This document shows, in pieces, positions 49,898 to 59,630 of a DNA stretch of 64,000 bases (position 1 is the stretch's first letter; every line of letters starts with the position of its first letter). Below the pieces are notes generated by a model. That model made no database searches. It saw only the letters and a program-made list of their open reading frames with translations, and had not been told where the DNA came from. The stretch comes from Candidatus Nanopelagicaceae bacterium (GTDB lineage: Bacteria; Actinomycetota; Actinomycetes; Nanopelagicales; Nanopelagicaceae), in assembly GCA_947454735.1 (NCBI GenBank), contig CANGLK010000004.1, forward strand, positions 1 to 64,000, read 5' to 3'. Position numbers and translations under genes: made by a program.

Positions 49898-49995
49898 CCC
49901 AACCTGATTTCAGTTGGAAGGCGATGTTAAGAATCGGTGCACTGCTGGCATGGGGCAATCTGACCGCACGTCGCCGTAACTGAAATCAGGTTGGG
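49898..49995 (-). repeat. 98-nt element with perfect 18-bp terminal inverted repeats (CCCAACCTGATTTCAGTT)
   Basis: CCCAACCTGATTTCAGTT at 49898-49915 and its exact reverse complement at 49978-49995. Confidence 0.85.
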
Positions 49996-49996
49996 G

Positions 49997-50449
49997 TTAG
50001 CCGTAGGTGTCGCGGGGGCCGCGGCCGTTGGAGACCGAGCGGATCCCCTTCTTCCATGAGGGAGCTTGAGGACCGATAAATCGAAGTGCTTCGACGAGAG
50101 CGCCGGGAGCGCTAGCTCGGATTGTGGCGAGGATGTCGTTCTGAGCCAGGGTCAATTGGGTCGCCCAAGCGGTTGATGAGCATTGAACGAGTAACTTTCC
50201 CTCGAGCAGTGAAATTGGTTCGGTGTGCTGGGCGACATCTGCCCCAACAATCTTGGCCCAGGTGGCGAAGAGGTTCCCTTCAGCCAACCCTGAATCCCAT
50301 TCGCGATCCTTCACAAGGTCTTCGAGGATGTTGGAGACAAGGGTTGGATCTCCCGGGCCTTTGCCGCGCTCGGGGCGCGGGCGAGACTTCTTAATAAAAC
50401 CAGTCTTATAACTGCGGAAGAGGTCGAGGGCGAGATCGCGCTTTGCCAT
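49997..50449 (-). CDS. DUF721 (DciA-like) protein
   Basis: FATWAKIVGADVAQHTEPISLLEGKLLVQCSSTAWATQLTLAQNDIL; position after recF. Confidence 0.85.
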   Translation of the reverse strand: MAKRDLALDLFRSYKTGFIKKSRPRPERGKGPGDPTLVSNILEDLVKDREWDSGLAEGNLFATWAKIVGADVAQHTEPISLLEGKLLVQCSSTAWATQLTLAQNDILATIRASAPGALVEALRFIGPQAPSWKKGIRSVSNGRGPRDTYG

Positions 50450-50451
50450 CG

Positions 50452-51540
50452 TTACCTCTTCTCTACCTGTCCGGGAGTTACATAGAACTTTGCAGACAAT
50501 AGCTCTGGAGGGAGATCACTTTCAACAGCTGTTGTAATAATTGTTTGTTCAGCTAACTGTGTCACAGCGGTTAATTGTTGGCGGCGTTGATTATCAAGCT
50601 CAGCGAAGATATCGTCGAGAATTAATACTGGATCTGCTCCCTCTGATTTAAGAAGTGTGTAACTGCCGATACGAAGCGCGATAGCCATCGACCATGACTC
50701 ACCATGGCTTGCATATCCTTTCGCCGGAAAGTCACCGAGTTGAAGATGGAGATCATCTCGGTGTGGACCGATCAGCGATGCCCCGCGATCCATCTCTTGT
50801 TTGATTACTTCGGCTGCACGAAGCTTTAAAACCTCTATATTTTCATTGACATCTGCAGTGAGACCCTCGGTTGATGATTTATATGAAATTGATGCTGGTT
50901 TTACCTCGTTGAGGTTTCGATAATGCTCTGCAACATATGGATTGAGATCATCAACTAACTTCACACGTTCTGCTGATAACTCTGCACCGAATCTGATCAA
51001 CTGCTCTGTCCAGGGTTCTAGTGCGTTCTGCGGTGCACGTGTTTTAAGAAGTGTGTTTCTTTGTCGTACAACTCGGTCATAATCACTAATAACGCCTGCT
51101 AAACGTGGTGATTGGGTGATTAGTAATTTATCGAGGAAGTTGCGGCGATCTGTTGGTTCACCACGAACAAGATCGAGATCTTCTGGAGAGAAGTAAACAA
51201 TCTGAAGCGCTCCAAGTATTTCGCGTTGTGATTTAACAGCGTTGCCATTAAGACGTGCGCGGTTTGCTTTACTTGCATTGATTTCTAAATCTACTTGTAG
51301 TGTTCGATTATCGCGTTCAATCTCGGCGCGGATGATTGCTTGATCACTTCCTAAAGCAAGGAGTGGTTGATTGGTCGAGACACGGTGTGATGAAAGGTAT
51401 GCGAGGTAAATCAAACTCTCTGCGATATTAGTTTTACCCGAACCGTTATTACCAATAAAGGTTGTGGGGCCAGGTTCGAACTCCACATCGAGCTCTTTAT
51501 AAGAGCGGAAGTTGGTCAGCGCTAACCGTTTAACGCGCAT
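50452..51540 (-). CDS. recF: DNA replication/repair protein RecF
   Basis: LALTNFRSYKELDVEFEPGPTTFIGNNGSGKTNIAESLIYLA, DPVLILDDIFAELD. Confidence 0.97.
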   Translation of the reverse strand: MRVKRLALTNFRSYKELDVEFEPGPTTFIGNNGSGKTNIAESLIYLAYLSSHRVSTNQPLLALGSDQAIIRAEIERDNRTLQVDLEINASKANRARLNGNAVKSQREILGALQIVYFSPEDLDLVRGEPTDRRNFLDKLLITQSPRLAGVISDYDRVVRQRNTLLKTRAPQNALEPWTEQLIRFGAELSAERVKLVDDLNPYVAEHYRNLNEVKPASISYKSSTEGLTADVNENIEVLKLRAAEVIKQEMDRGASLIGPHRDDLHLQLGDFPAKGYASHGESWSMAIALRIGSYTLLKSEGADPVLILDDIFAELDNQRRQQLTAVTQLAEQTIITTAVESDLPPELLSAKFYVTPGQVEKR

Positions 51541-51565
51541 TGTTAACTATCTACCGAAAGGGTTC

Positions 51566-52696
51566 TTAAGATGCGTAACGCATTGGCATCAACAAGTACT
51601 TATACGTATCGATAGAGGCACCATTAGGTTCGGTGCGCCCAGTCAAGATAGCTGGCTTGTTTGATCCGGTAAATGAAATCTGAACAAATGGAGTTCCCAC
51701 AGCTTGGAGACCATCTGCGAGAAATACTGGGTTAAATGCGATTGAGATTGGATCGCCATTAAGAAGTACATCGATTGTCTCTGTCGCTTGTGCCTCTTCA
51801 CCTGTTCCTGCTTCAAGTGAGACTCCACCATCAGCAAATTCAAGACGGAGTGGAATTGTCTTATCTGCAACGAGCGCAACACGGCGAACAGAATCTAAGA
51901 ATGGTGCAACTTCTACAACTGCAGTTGTTGATGCTTCAGTTGGGAGTAAGTGGCGGTATGGAGGGAATGTTCCATCCAACATACGTGATGTCATTGTTTT
52001 ACCAGCACCTGAGAAACCTGCGAGGCGATCAGATGATGTTGCTGGTGCGAAAGAGAGGTTTACCTCTTTAGAACCGGTAAGTGATTTAGCTGCATCTGCA
52101 AGTGTGCGAGCGCGCATCAGCGCTGATGTTGAAAGTCCTGGTGTTGATGGGTTCCAGTTAAATTCACGAACGGCTAAACGATAACGATCTGTTGCTGCGA
52201 GAGTTACCTTATCTTCTTCAATCTCAACATGAACACCTGTCAGTGTTGGTAGTGAATCATCACGTCCTGCTGCAATTGCAACTTGTGCAACTGCTGTTGC
52301 GAAGGTGTCACTTGCAACTACTCCTGTGCGCTCTGGAAGCTCTGGAAGATTTGGATATTCTGTAAGTGAGAGTGTTGGAAGTGTGAACTTTGCAGAACCA
52401 GAAGTTACCAATACGCGTGAACCATCTAGAGTGATAGTGATTGGTTTATTAGGGAGTGAGCGAGAGATTTCAGCAAGTAACTTTCCAGGGACGAGCACTT
52501 CACCCTTTTCAAAGATATCTGCGGTGAAGTGAGATTTTGAGGATGTCTCTAGATCTGAGGCAGAGAGAATCACTTGATCACCAGTTGCGTCGATTTTGAT
52601 ACCGAGGAGCTCGGTCTTGATTGGGCGAGTTGAGAGGGAGCGAGATACCCAATTAACGCCATCAGTTAACGCCTGCTGATCTACTGTGAATTTCAT
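51566..52696 (-). CDS. dnaN: DNA polymerase III beta sliding clamp
   Basis: MKFTVDQQALTDGVNWVSRSLSTRP..; C-terminal YKYLLMPMR. Confidence 0.97.
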   Translation of the reverse strand: MKFTVDQQALTDGVNWVSRSLSTRPIKTELLGIKIDATGDQVILSASDLETSSKSHFTADIFEKGEVLVPGKLLAEISRSLPNKPITITLDGSRVLVTSGSAKFTLPTLSLTEYPNLPELPERTGVVASDTFATAVAQVAIAAGRDDSLPTLTGVHVEIEEDKVTLAATDRYRLAVREFNWNPSTPGLSTSALMRARTLADAAKSLTGSKEVNLSFAPATSSDRLAGFSGAGKTMTSRMLDGTFPPYRHLLPTEASTTAVVEVAPFLDSVRRVALVADKTIPLRLEFADGGVSLEAGTGEEAQATETIDVLLNGDPISIAFNPVFLADGLQAVGTPFVQISFTGSNKPAILTGRTEPNGASIDTYKYLLMPMRYAS

Positions 52697-52813
52697 GCCG
52701 AAGCCCTCATCTCATTCGTCGGTGTATTAACCACTCCAAGGTTGGAAAGTTTGGCATAGATGCCTTCAATAAAGGAATGGGTGGTGCGACCCCACAGGTT
52801 CGCTTGGGGAGAG

Positions 52814-53063
52814 AGATATTTATATATAAAAGTAGTAGTAATAGGTGTAAGGGTTTTCTGTGGGTAAAAGGTAAAAAGGCAGGTCAAAAGGGAGAAGTTA
52901 TCCTTTATTTCTGTGGATAAACCTGTAGAAAGTGTGGATAACCTATAGGTAGATCTACTCATCTTCCTACCTTCCCTTCCCTATTGAGCTAAATTCTCTT
53001 GAAATACCTCTCACTACCCACATAAATCCCGCTTTATCCACAGTTATCCACATCTTTTCCACA
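52814..53063. other. Origin-like region in the dnaA-dnaN intergenic gap: AT-rich tract plus DnaA boxes
   Basis: TGTGGATAA at 52912 and 52933; TTATCCACA at 53034 and 53044; TTTTCCACA at 53055; AT-rich 52814-52850. Confidence 0.85.
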
Positions 53064-53127
53064 TCTGGGGGTAAAGGTGTTAAAGCGGACATCTCTCAAC
53101 TGGTCATTAACGATGAGAGGTCGAGAG

Positions 53128-54543
53128 TTAGTAGGAGCTCTGCTGCTTAATCTTGGTGGTGATCTCATTGACGTGGTTATAGAGAGCTCGTCGCTCAGCC
53201 ATAAGCTCACGAATCTTCCGATCAGCATGCATCACAGTCGTATGGTCGCGGCCGCCGAATGTCTGGCCAATCTTCGGAAGGGAGAGATCGGTCAACTCGC
53301 GGCAGAGGTACATGGCAATCTGGCGAGCCTCAACAAGTGCGCGAGAGCGAGAGGTTCCACAGAGATCTTCTAGTGTGAGTTTAAAGAAGGCAGCGGTCTG
53401 AGCCATGATCGTTGCAGCTGTGATCTCTGGGTTTGATTCAGAGGGCATTAAATCTTTAAGAACGATTTCAGCAAGACCCATATCGACGCTCTGACGGTTC
53501 AAGCTAGCAAATGCAGTGACACGGATAAGTGCACCTTCGAGCTCACGAATATTTGTAGAGATTTTACTTGCGATAAATTCGAGAACATCATCCGGCGCAT
53601 TGAGACGATCTTGTGCTGCTTTCTTTCTCAAGATGGCAATACGTGTCTCAAGCTCTGGTGGTTGAACATCGATTGTAAAACCCCACGCAAAGCGTGAACG
53701 TAGTCGATCTTCGAGAGTTGTTAATTGTTTTGGTGAGCGATCAGATGAGATAACAATCTGCTTCTTTGCATTATGCAAAGTGTTAAATGTATGGAAGAAC
53801 TCTTCCTGTGTACGCTCTTTATTTTCAAGAAATTGAATATCGTCAATAAGCAGCACATCTAAATCACGATAGCGACGTTGGAAAGATGTTGCTTTATCAT
53901 CGCGAATCGAGTTAATAAAGTCGTTGGTAAATTCTTCTGATGAAACATAACGCACTCGAATATTTGGAAAGAGCTCGCGTGAATATGCACCAATTGCGTG
54001 TAAAAGGTGTGTCTTTCCAAGACCTGAGTCACCATAGATAAAGAGCGGGTTGTAAGCTTTCGCTGGCGCTTCAGCTACTGCAATCGCAGCAGCGCGTGCA
54101 AAACGATTTGATTCTCCGGTAACGAAAGTTTCAAATGTGTACCGTTCATTTAATTGTGAACCAAGTGCATCGCTAGAAGAGGTTGATGAAATCGATGGCG
54201 CAGCTTCGCGACCTGTTCCTGGTCGTGGAACTTCAACAGTGACAGTTGGCTCTGGTAGATCTGCGAGTTCGATACTCTCATCGACCATCACTGCGATATT
54301 TGCAGGACCTCCGAGTTCACGAGAGAGGACTTCATTAACAACTGGGCGAAGTCGAGACTCGAGAACATCTTTCGCGAAGGCGTTTGGAGCTGCTACCAAG
54401 AGGCTTGCCGGCCCATCCTCATTAGGGACGAGTCCGAGCGGTTTGGTCATCGCTAAGAAGGCTCGGTGTTGTGGTTCGCCGGTCGAAACATGATCAACCA
54501 CGCGCTCCCACAACTGGGTCAACTCAAGGGCGGTTAACGCCAT
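53128..54543 (-). CDS. dnaA: Chromosomal replication initiator protein DnaA
   Basis: [63 protein letters not shown]. Confidence 0.99.
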   Translation of the reverse strand: MALTALELTQLWERVVDHVSTGEPQHRAFLAMTKPLGLVPNEDGPASLLVAAPNAFAKDVLESRLRPVVNEVLSRELGGPANIAVMVDESIELADLPEPTVTVEVPRPGTGREAAPSISSTSSSDALGSQLNERYTFETFVTGESNRFARAAAIAVAEAPAKAYNPLFIYGDSGLGKTHLLHAIGAYSRELFPNIRVRYVSSEEFTNDFINSIRDDKATSFQRRYRDLDVLLIDDIQFLENKERTQEEFFHTFNTLHNAKKQIVISSDRSPKQLTTLEDRLRSRFAWGFTIDVQPPELETRIAILRKKAAQDRLNAPDDVLEFIASKISTNIRELEGALIRVTAFASLNRQSVDMGLAEIVLKDLMPSESNPEITAATIMAQTAAFFKLTLEDLCGTSRSRALVEARQIAMYLCRELTDLSLPKIGQTFGGRDHTTVMHADRKIRELMAERRALYNHVNEITTKIKQQSSY

Positions 54544-54569
54544 TAGGACCCTCCAGACGTGGATTTAAG

Positions 54570-54755
54570 ATATCCACAAAGTTATCCACAGGGTGTGGTC
54601 TAAAGTGCGCCTTGAGGCTTCACTTCCGACCCATTTCGACGGATACCTGTGGAGAACCCGCAAAGTAGACCCTTTTCTGAGAATTAGCAAGTAGTTATCC
54701 ACACCTTGGACCGGTCCATGCAGCCGGGAGTGAGTTTGACCATCACCTATCCACA
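54570..54755. other. DnaA box cluster between dnaA and rpmH
   Basis: ATATCCACA 54570, TTATCCACA 54582, TTATCCACA 54695, CTATCCACA 54747. Confidence 0.8.
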
Positions 54756-54849
54756 CCCGTACCGTTGCACCCTCGCTTCCCCCGTATTTCTGACCTGATC
54801 GACTACGAGGCCTATCTGCAGATAAGCCTCTCTATATTTTGGAGTTCTC

Positions 54850-54987
54850 ATGACAAAGCGCACCTACCAGCCAAATACACGCCGCCGCGCCAAGAAGCAT
54901 GGCTTCCGTGCACGTATGGCTACACGCGCAGGACGCGCAGTTCTCTCAGCTCGTCGCGCTAAGGGTCGCTCACGCCTTTCAGCGTAA
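54850..54987 (+). CDS. rpmH: 50S ribosomal protein L34 (absent from ORF track)
   Basis: [45 protein letters not shown]. Confidence 0.98.
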   Translation: MTKRTYQPNTRRRAKKHGFRARMATRAGRAVLSARRAKGRSRLSA

Positions 54988-55042
54988 GCGAACCTTCTAA
55001 AGACATCCACAACTAGGTAGAGCTGAACCGGATCTAGTACTC

Positions 55043-55402
55043 GTGCTGCCAGTTTCTGCACGTTTAACTTCACCGCAAGATTTCGCTCGCACAACAAAGA
55101 GCGGTCTTCGAGTTACCACCGAACATTTCGTTGGATATTTATACGTTAACCCTGCCTCAACCGATCAGCCACGCGCCGGTCTAATTATCGGCAAAGGAGT
55201 CGGCAACTCAGTTCGACGCCACCGCGTATCTCGTCAGATTCGCCATGCAATCTCTCTAACACTTTCAGAATTCCCAGAAGGCTCACTCATTGTTATCCGT
55301 GGGTTGAAGCAAGATGGAACGACAGATGTTGCTCGCGAGGTAAGAGATATTTCTACACGACTTATTAATAAGGCGGCGAAGCGAATGGCGGATTCCCAAT
55401 GA
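55043..55402 (+). CDS. rnpA: Ribonuclease P protein component
   Basis: RAGLIIGKGVGNSVRRHRVSRQIRHAI; position after rpmH. Confidence 0.95.
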   Translation: MLPVSARLTSPQDFARTTKSGLRVTTEHFVGYLYVNPASTDQPRAGLIIGKGVGNSVRRHRVSRQIRHAISLTLSEFPEGSLIVIRGLKQDGTTDVAREVRDISTRLINKAAKRMADSQ

Positions 55403-55680
55403 AGCGCATCGCAGAATTCCTAATCAAGGTATACCAAGCTTTCTCATCAATGCGCGAGCCGCGTTGTAAGTACTACCCATCTTGTTCAAATTATGCAGCG
55501 ACAGCAATCCGGCGATATGGATTGAAAGGTCTCCTCATGGCGAGCTGGCGTTTAGTGCGTTGTAACCCTTGGTCAGATGGCGGCCTTGATTATGTTGATT
55601 ATGAACTCGATAGCGCAGATGCTCTTGCAAATATGCGCACCACAATGGTTTCAAGCAATACAACAGAAGGGGTCCTCTAA
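55399..55680 (+). CDS. yidD: Membrane protein insertion efficiency factor YidD
   Basis: REPRCKYYPSCSNYAATAIRRYGLKGLLMASWRLVRCNPWSDGGLDYV. Confidence 0.95.
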   Translation: MKRIAEFLIKVYQAFSSMREPRCKYYPSCSNYAATAIRRYGLKGLLMASWRLVRCNPWSDGGLDYVDYELDSADALANMRTTMVSSNTTEGVL

Positions 55681-56588
55681 TGGGCTTTATCTTAAATCCG
55701 CTCTATAACATCGTCTCCGGAATCATGATCGGTTTCCATAAATTACTTTCACCAATTTTTGGTTTCAACTCTGGTGTGACATGGTCTCTCTCAATCATGG
55801 GACTTGTGATGCTTATCCGTACAATTTTGATTCCACTCTTTGTTAAGCAGATTAAGAGTCAGCGCGCAATGACAGCGCTACAACCTCAGATCAAAGCTAT
55901 CCAGGCGAAATATAAAGATGATCGCCAGAAGCAATCTGAAGAGATGATGAAGATTTACAAGGAACATAAGACAAATCCACTTGCATCATGTTTCCCAATT
56001 CTTGCCCAGGCTCCTGTGATGTTCTCACTCTTTACAGTTCTTAATGGGATTGCAAAGAACAAACCACATGGATTTATGAAGGGCGAATACTTAACTTCTG
56101 CGGCACAGGCGAAGTTCTTCGGTTCACCAATCTCAGAGACTTTCCTCGGTTCAGATAAGTTAACTGTAAAGATTGTTACAGTCATTCTTATTCTTCTTAT
56201 GTCAGCAACAACATTTACAACTCAGAAGCAGTTGATGACAAAGGGTATGCCGAAGATGGATTCAAGCAACAATATGATGTTGCAGCAACAGAAGATCATG
56301 CTTTATGTATTCCCACTTATCTTTGCAATCTCAGGTGTGAACTTCCCGGTCGGTGTTTTGATTTACTGGTCGACAACAAACCTCTGGACATGGGGTCAGC
56401 AGTTCTATGTCATTAAACGTAACCCAACTCCAGGTTCACCTGCCTACGAAGAGCTCCAGCGAAAGCGCGCTCACAAGGCGAAGCTTGAAGGTAGAGAGAT
56501 TGCTCCAGAGGGCACAGCTCCAATCGAGGCTCCTAAGGTCGAAGGCCAGCGCCAACAGCCAAAGAAGGCTAAAAAGAAGAAGAAGTAA
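55680..56588 (+). CDS. yidC: Membrane protein insertase YidC
   Basis: SIMGLVMLIRTILIPLFVKQIKSQRAMTALQPQIKAIQAKYKDD. Confidence 0.95.
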   Translation: MGFILNPLYNIVSGIMIGFHKLLSPIFGFNSGVTWSLSIMGLVMLIRTILIPLFVKQIKSQRAMTALQPQIKAIQAKYKDDRQKQSEEMMKIYKEHKTNPLASCFPILAQAPVMFSLFTVLNGIAKNKPHGFMKGEYLTSAAQAKFFGSPISETFLGSDKLTVKIVTVILILLMSATTFTTQKQLMTKGMPKMDSSNNMMLQQQKIMLYVFPLIFAISGVNFPVGVLIYWSTTNLWTWGQQFYVIKRNPTPGSPAYEELQRKRAHKAKLEGREIAPEGTAPIEAPKVEGQRQQPKKAKKKKK

Positions 56589-56641
56589 CAAATCAGACAT
56601 TTACTATCAATAACGCATAAAACATATAATTCACCCAACAA

Positions 56642-57172
56642 ATGGAGAACGAAATGCCAGAGTCAACAGAAGTTGTAGCAGAGACAGTAGAAGCGGCGAA
56701 GAAGGCCCCTAAGACAGCGGCAAAGCTTGAGGAAGAGGGCGATATCGCAGCCGATTACCTCGAGGCGCTCCTCGATATCGCAGATCTCGATGGAGATATC
56801 GATATCGATGTTGAAAATGGTCGCGCATCGCTAGCTATCGTTGGTGGCAAGCTCAACCACCTCGTAGGTAAGGATGGTGAGGTCCTCGATGCTCTACAGG
56901 AGCTCACACGCCTCGCAGTTCAGACATCTTCAGGTGACCGCAGCCGCCTTATGCTCGATATTGAGAACTTCCGCGCCAACCGCCGCAAGGAGCTTACAGC
57001 TCTTGCAAAGAAGCTCGGCGAAGAGGCTAAGACAACAGGTAAAGAGATCAAACTTGACCCAATGAACGCCTTTGAGCGCAAAATCATCCACGACACAATC
57101 CAGGATATGGGCCTCACCTCAGAGTCTGAGGGCGAAGACCCACGCCGTTTCGTCGTTATCTTCCCTTCCTAA
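56642..57172 (+). CDS. Jag/KhpB-like R3H RNA-binding protein
   Basis: LVGKDGEVLDALQELTRLAVQ (KH), DPMNAFERKIIHDTIQDMGLTSESEGEDPRRFVVI (R3H). Confidence 0.9.
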   Translation: MENEMPESTEVVAETVEAAKKAPKTAAKLEEEGDIAADYLEALLDIADLDGDIDIDVENGRASLAIVGGKLNHLVGKDGEVLDALQELTRLAVQTSSGDRSRLMLDIENFRANRRKELTALAKKLGEEAKTTGKEIKLDPMNAFERKIIHDTIQDMGLTSESEGEDPRRFVVIFPS

Positions 57173-57180
57173 TAGGTCTG

Positions 57181-57194
57181 GTTTCACGTGGAAC
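57181..57194. promoter_or_regulatory. parS-like site GTTTCACGTGGAAC overlapping the rsmG start
   Basis: Reverse complement GTTCCACGTGAAAC matches the canonical parS core. Confidence 0.85.
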
Positions 57195-57784
57195 CAACGC
57201 TCGATGAGCTGATCGCCCGCCACTTTCCGCAAGAAGAGGGGGCTATCCGCGCCTATGCCGATTTCCTTAAAGGTCCCGGTATTGAGCGTGGCCTCATTGG
57301 CCCCCGTGAAGGCGATCGAATCTGGGAGCGCCATATCCTCAACTCCCTCTTTGTCTGCCAATTACTCCCTCAAGGAGCATCGCTCTTCGATATCGGTTCA
57401 GGGGCAGGTCTACCTGGAATTGTTATCGCTCTAGCCCGCCCAGATCTCAAGGTGACGCTTATTGAGCCCCTTGAACGCCGTGTGGAGTTCCTCAAGGAGG
57501 CGACAGAGGGCACTGAGATCCAGGTAATTCGTGGCCGCGCCCAAGATGTGAAGAAGAGCGCTGATTACGTCACTGCTCGCGCGGTAGCCGCCCTTGATAA
57601 GCTGAAGAAGATGAGCTGGCATATGCTTAAGATGAATGGATCCCTCTTAGCGATGAAGGGGGAGTCAGCCGCTAAGGAGATGGAGGCGGTTCCAGGCTCA
57701 ATCTTGCATGAAATTACCCTTGAAGGTATCGGCCTCGGCCGCGTAGTTGAGTTAAAGAAGCTCCCAAAGGTCCAACCGCAGTAA
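57188..57784 (+). CDS. rsmG: 16S rRNA (guanine527-N7)-methyltransferase
   Basis: SLFDIGSGAGLPGIVIALARPDLKVTLIEPLERRVEFL; GTG start. Confidence 0.92.
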   Translation: MEPTLDELIARHFPQEEGAIRAYADFLKGPGIERGLIGPREGDRIWERHILNSLFVCQLLPQGASLFDIGSGAGLPGIVIALARPDLKVTLIEPLERRVEFLKEATEGTEIQVIRGRAQDVKKSADYVTARAVAALDKLKKMSWHMLKMNGSLLAMKGESAAKEMEAVPGSILHEITLEGIGLGRVVELKKLPKVQPQ

Positions 57785-57804
57785 AGACCCTCCCGTAATG
57801 GTGG

Positions 57805-58728
57805 TTGAATACCCCTGTGGATGATTCACGTGAAACAAATGGAAAAGTGATAGGCGTCCGTCGCCTCAAAGAGGCGATGGCTAAACCTGCCTCTACCCGT
57901 ATCTTCACAGTGGCCAACCAGAAGGGTGGGGTTGGAAAGACAACCTCTACCGTCAATATCGCTGCAGCTTTAGCTATGGGAGGACTTCGAGTCCTCGTGA
58001 TCGACCTCGATCCCCAAGGAAATGCCTCTACCGCCCTCGGTGTTGAACACCGGGAGAGCGCAGGCGTCTATGAGGTCTTGATGGGTACATCTCCCATCGC
58101 AACAGTTATTCAGAAGGTGGCGGGCTTTCCTGAGCTCGACTGCATCCCATCCAATACATCTCTGGCAAATGCTGAGATCAATTTAGTTTCAATGGTTGCA
58201 CGTGAGCTTCAATTAAAGGAAGCGATCGATGAGATCAGCGTTAACTATGACTACATCTTTATCGATTGCCCACCATCACTAGGACTGCTGACAATCAATG
58301 CATTTGCCGCATCACGCGAGCTAATGATTCCAATTCAAACTGAGTATTACGCACTCGAAGGTCTATCTCAATTATTAGAGACATACACACTTGTAAAGAA
58401 GCGACTTAATCCGGCGCTTAATCTCTCAACAATTATTTTAACGATGTTCGATTCACGTACACGTCTTTCAAATGATGTTGCAGCAAATGTGCGTGCACAC
58501 TTTCCAAATGAATTAATCGATGTGCCAATTCCACGTGCTGTACGTGTATCTGAAGCACCTTCTTACAATCAAACTGTGATGACATACGATCCACTATCAC
58601 CTGGTGCAATTGCTTATATGCAGGTTGCTCGTGAGATTGCAGAACGCGGAAAAGCGAAAGAGTTAGATCTATCAACTGAATTTAATTCAAATGTAGTTTC
58701 AATCAATTACAAGGATGGCATTGCATAA
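57805..58728 (+). CDS. parA: Chromosome partitioning protein ParA
   Basis: [27 protein letters not shown] (57805) or GTG (57817) start. Confidence 0.96.
   Translation: MNTPVDDSRETNGKVIGVRRLKEAMAKPASTRIFTVANQKGGVGKTTSTVNIAAALAMGGLRVLVIDLDPQGNASTALGVEHRESAGVYEVLMGTSPIATVIQKVAGFPELDCIPSNTSLANAEINLVSMVARELQLKEAIDEISVNYDYIFIDCPPSLGLLTINAFAASRELMIPIQTEYYALEGLSQLLETYTLVKKRLNPALNLSTIILTMFDSRTRLSNDVAANVRAHFPNELIDVPIPRAVRVSEAPSYNQTVMTYDPLSPGAIAYMQVAREIAERGKAKELDLSTEFNSNVVSINYKDGIA
57823..57836. promoter_or_regulatory. parS-like site GATTCACGTGAAAC inside the parA N-terminal codons
   Basis: 13/14 match to GTTTCACGTGAAAC. Confidence 0.75.
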
Positions 58729-59594
58729 TGGCAACAAAGCGCGGTGGTCTCGGCATTAATTTAGATTCACTTATTCCAACATCGCTAACTGTTGATGATG
58801 TTGTTGTTGCAACACAGAATGAAATCCCACTAGAACAGATCTCACCTAACCCACGTCAACCACGTACTGTCTTTGATGAAGATGCACTCAACGAGTTAAT
58901 TTCATCGATTAAGTTATTTGGAATATTGCAACCACCTGTTGTCCGAAAAGTTGCGACAGATAAATATGAATTGATTATGGGAGAGCGACGCTTTCGTGCG
59001 GCGAAGGCTGCAGGGTTAAAATCAATTCCTGTCATTATTCGTCAGACTCCAGATAATGAATTACTTCGCGAAGCTCTCATTGAAAATATTCACCGCAGCC
59101 AACTCAATCCACTCGAAGAGGGCGCTGCATATCTTCAACTTCTCACCGACTTTGGCTGCACACATGATGAGTTAGCGCTCAAATTAGGACGATCACGACC
59201 ACAGATTTCAAACACAATGCGACTTCTTAATTTGCCTGAATCTGTACAACGTAAAGTTGCTGCAGGAATTTTATCTGCAGGACATGCACGTGCACTTCTT
59301 GGATTGACCGATGCAAACGATATTGAGAAGCTCGCATCTCGCATCGTTGGTGAGGGACTCAGTGTTCGCGCAACGGAAGAGATCATCGCAACTCATAAGC
59401 CATCAACAGCTAAGGGTAAGAAGGCAACGCCAAAGGGCGTATCAGGAGCCGGACTTGCTGCAGCTGAGTTGCTCAGTGATTACCTCGATACCCGCGTCAA
59501 CGTTGAACTCGGCAAGGGCAAAGGCAAGATTGTTATTGAATTTGCAGGGACAGAAGATCTTCAACGTATCGTTGATTTGATCGAGAAGAATTAA
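58728..59594 (+). CDS. parB: Chromosome partitioning protein ParB
   Basis: [54 protein letters not shown]. Confidence 0.96.
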   Translation: MATKRGGLGINLDSLIPTSLTVDDVVVATQNEIPLEQISPNPRQPRTVFDEDALNELISSIKLFGILQPPVVRKVATDKYELIMGERRFRAAKAAGLKSIPVIIRQTPDNELLREALIENIHRSQLNPLEEGAAYLQLLTDFGCTHDELALKLGRSRPQISNTMRLLNLPESVQRKVAAGILSAGHARALLGLTDANDIEKLASRIVGEGLSVRATEEIIATHKPSTAKGKKATPKGVSGAGLAAAELLSDYLDTRVNVELGKGKGKIVIEFAGTEDLQRIVDLIEKN

Positions 59595-59630
59595 CTCAAT
59601 CCTTAATTTCAGATAGCTAAAGCTATTGAA

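Noticed and set aside
59613-59626. Small ATAGCT-AA-AGCTAT hairpin between convergent parB and the aminotransferase gene
   Set aside because: Short AT-rich stem with 2-nt loop; not a convincing terminator
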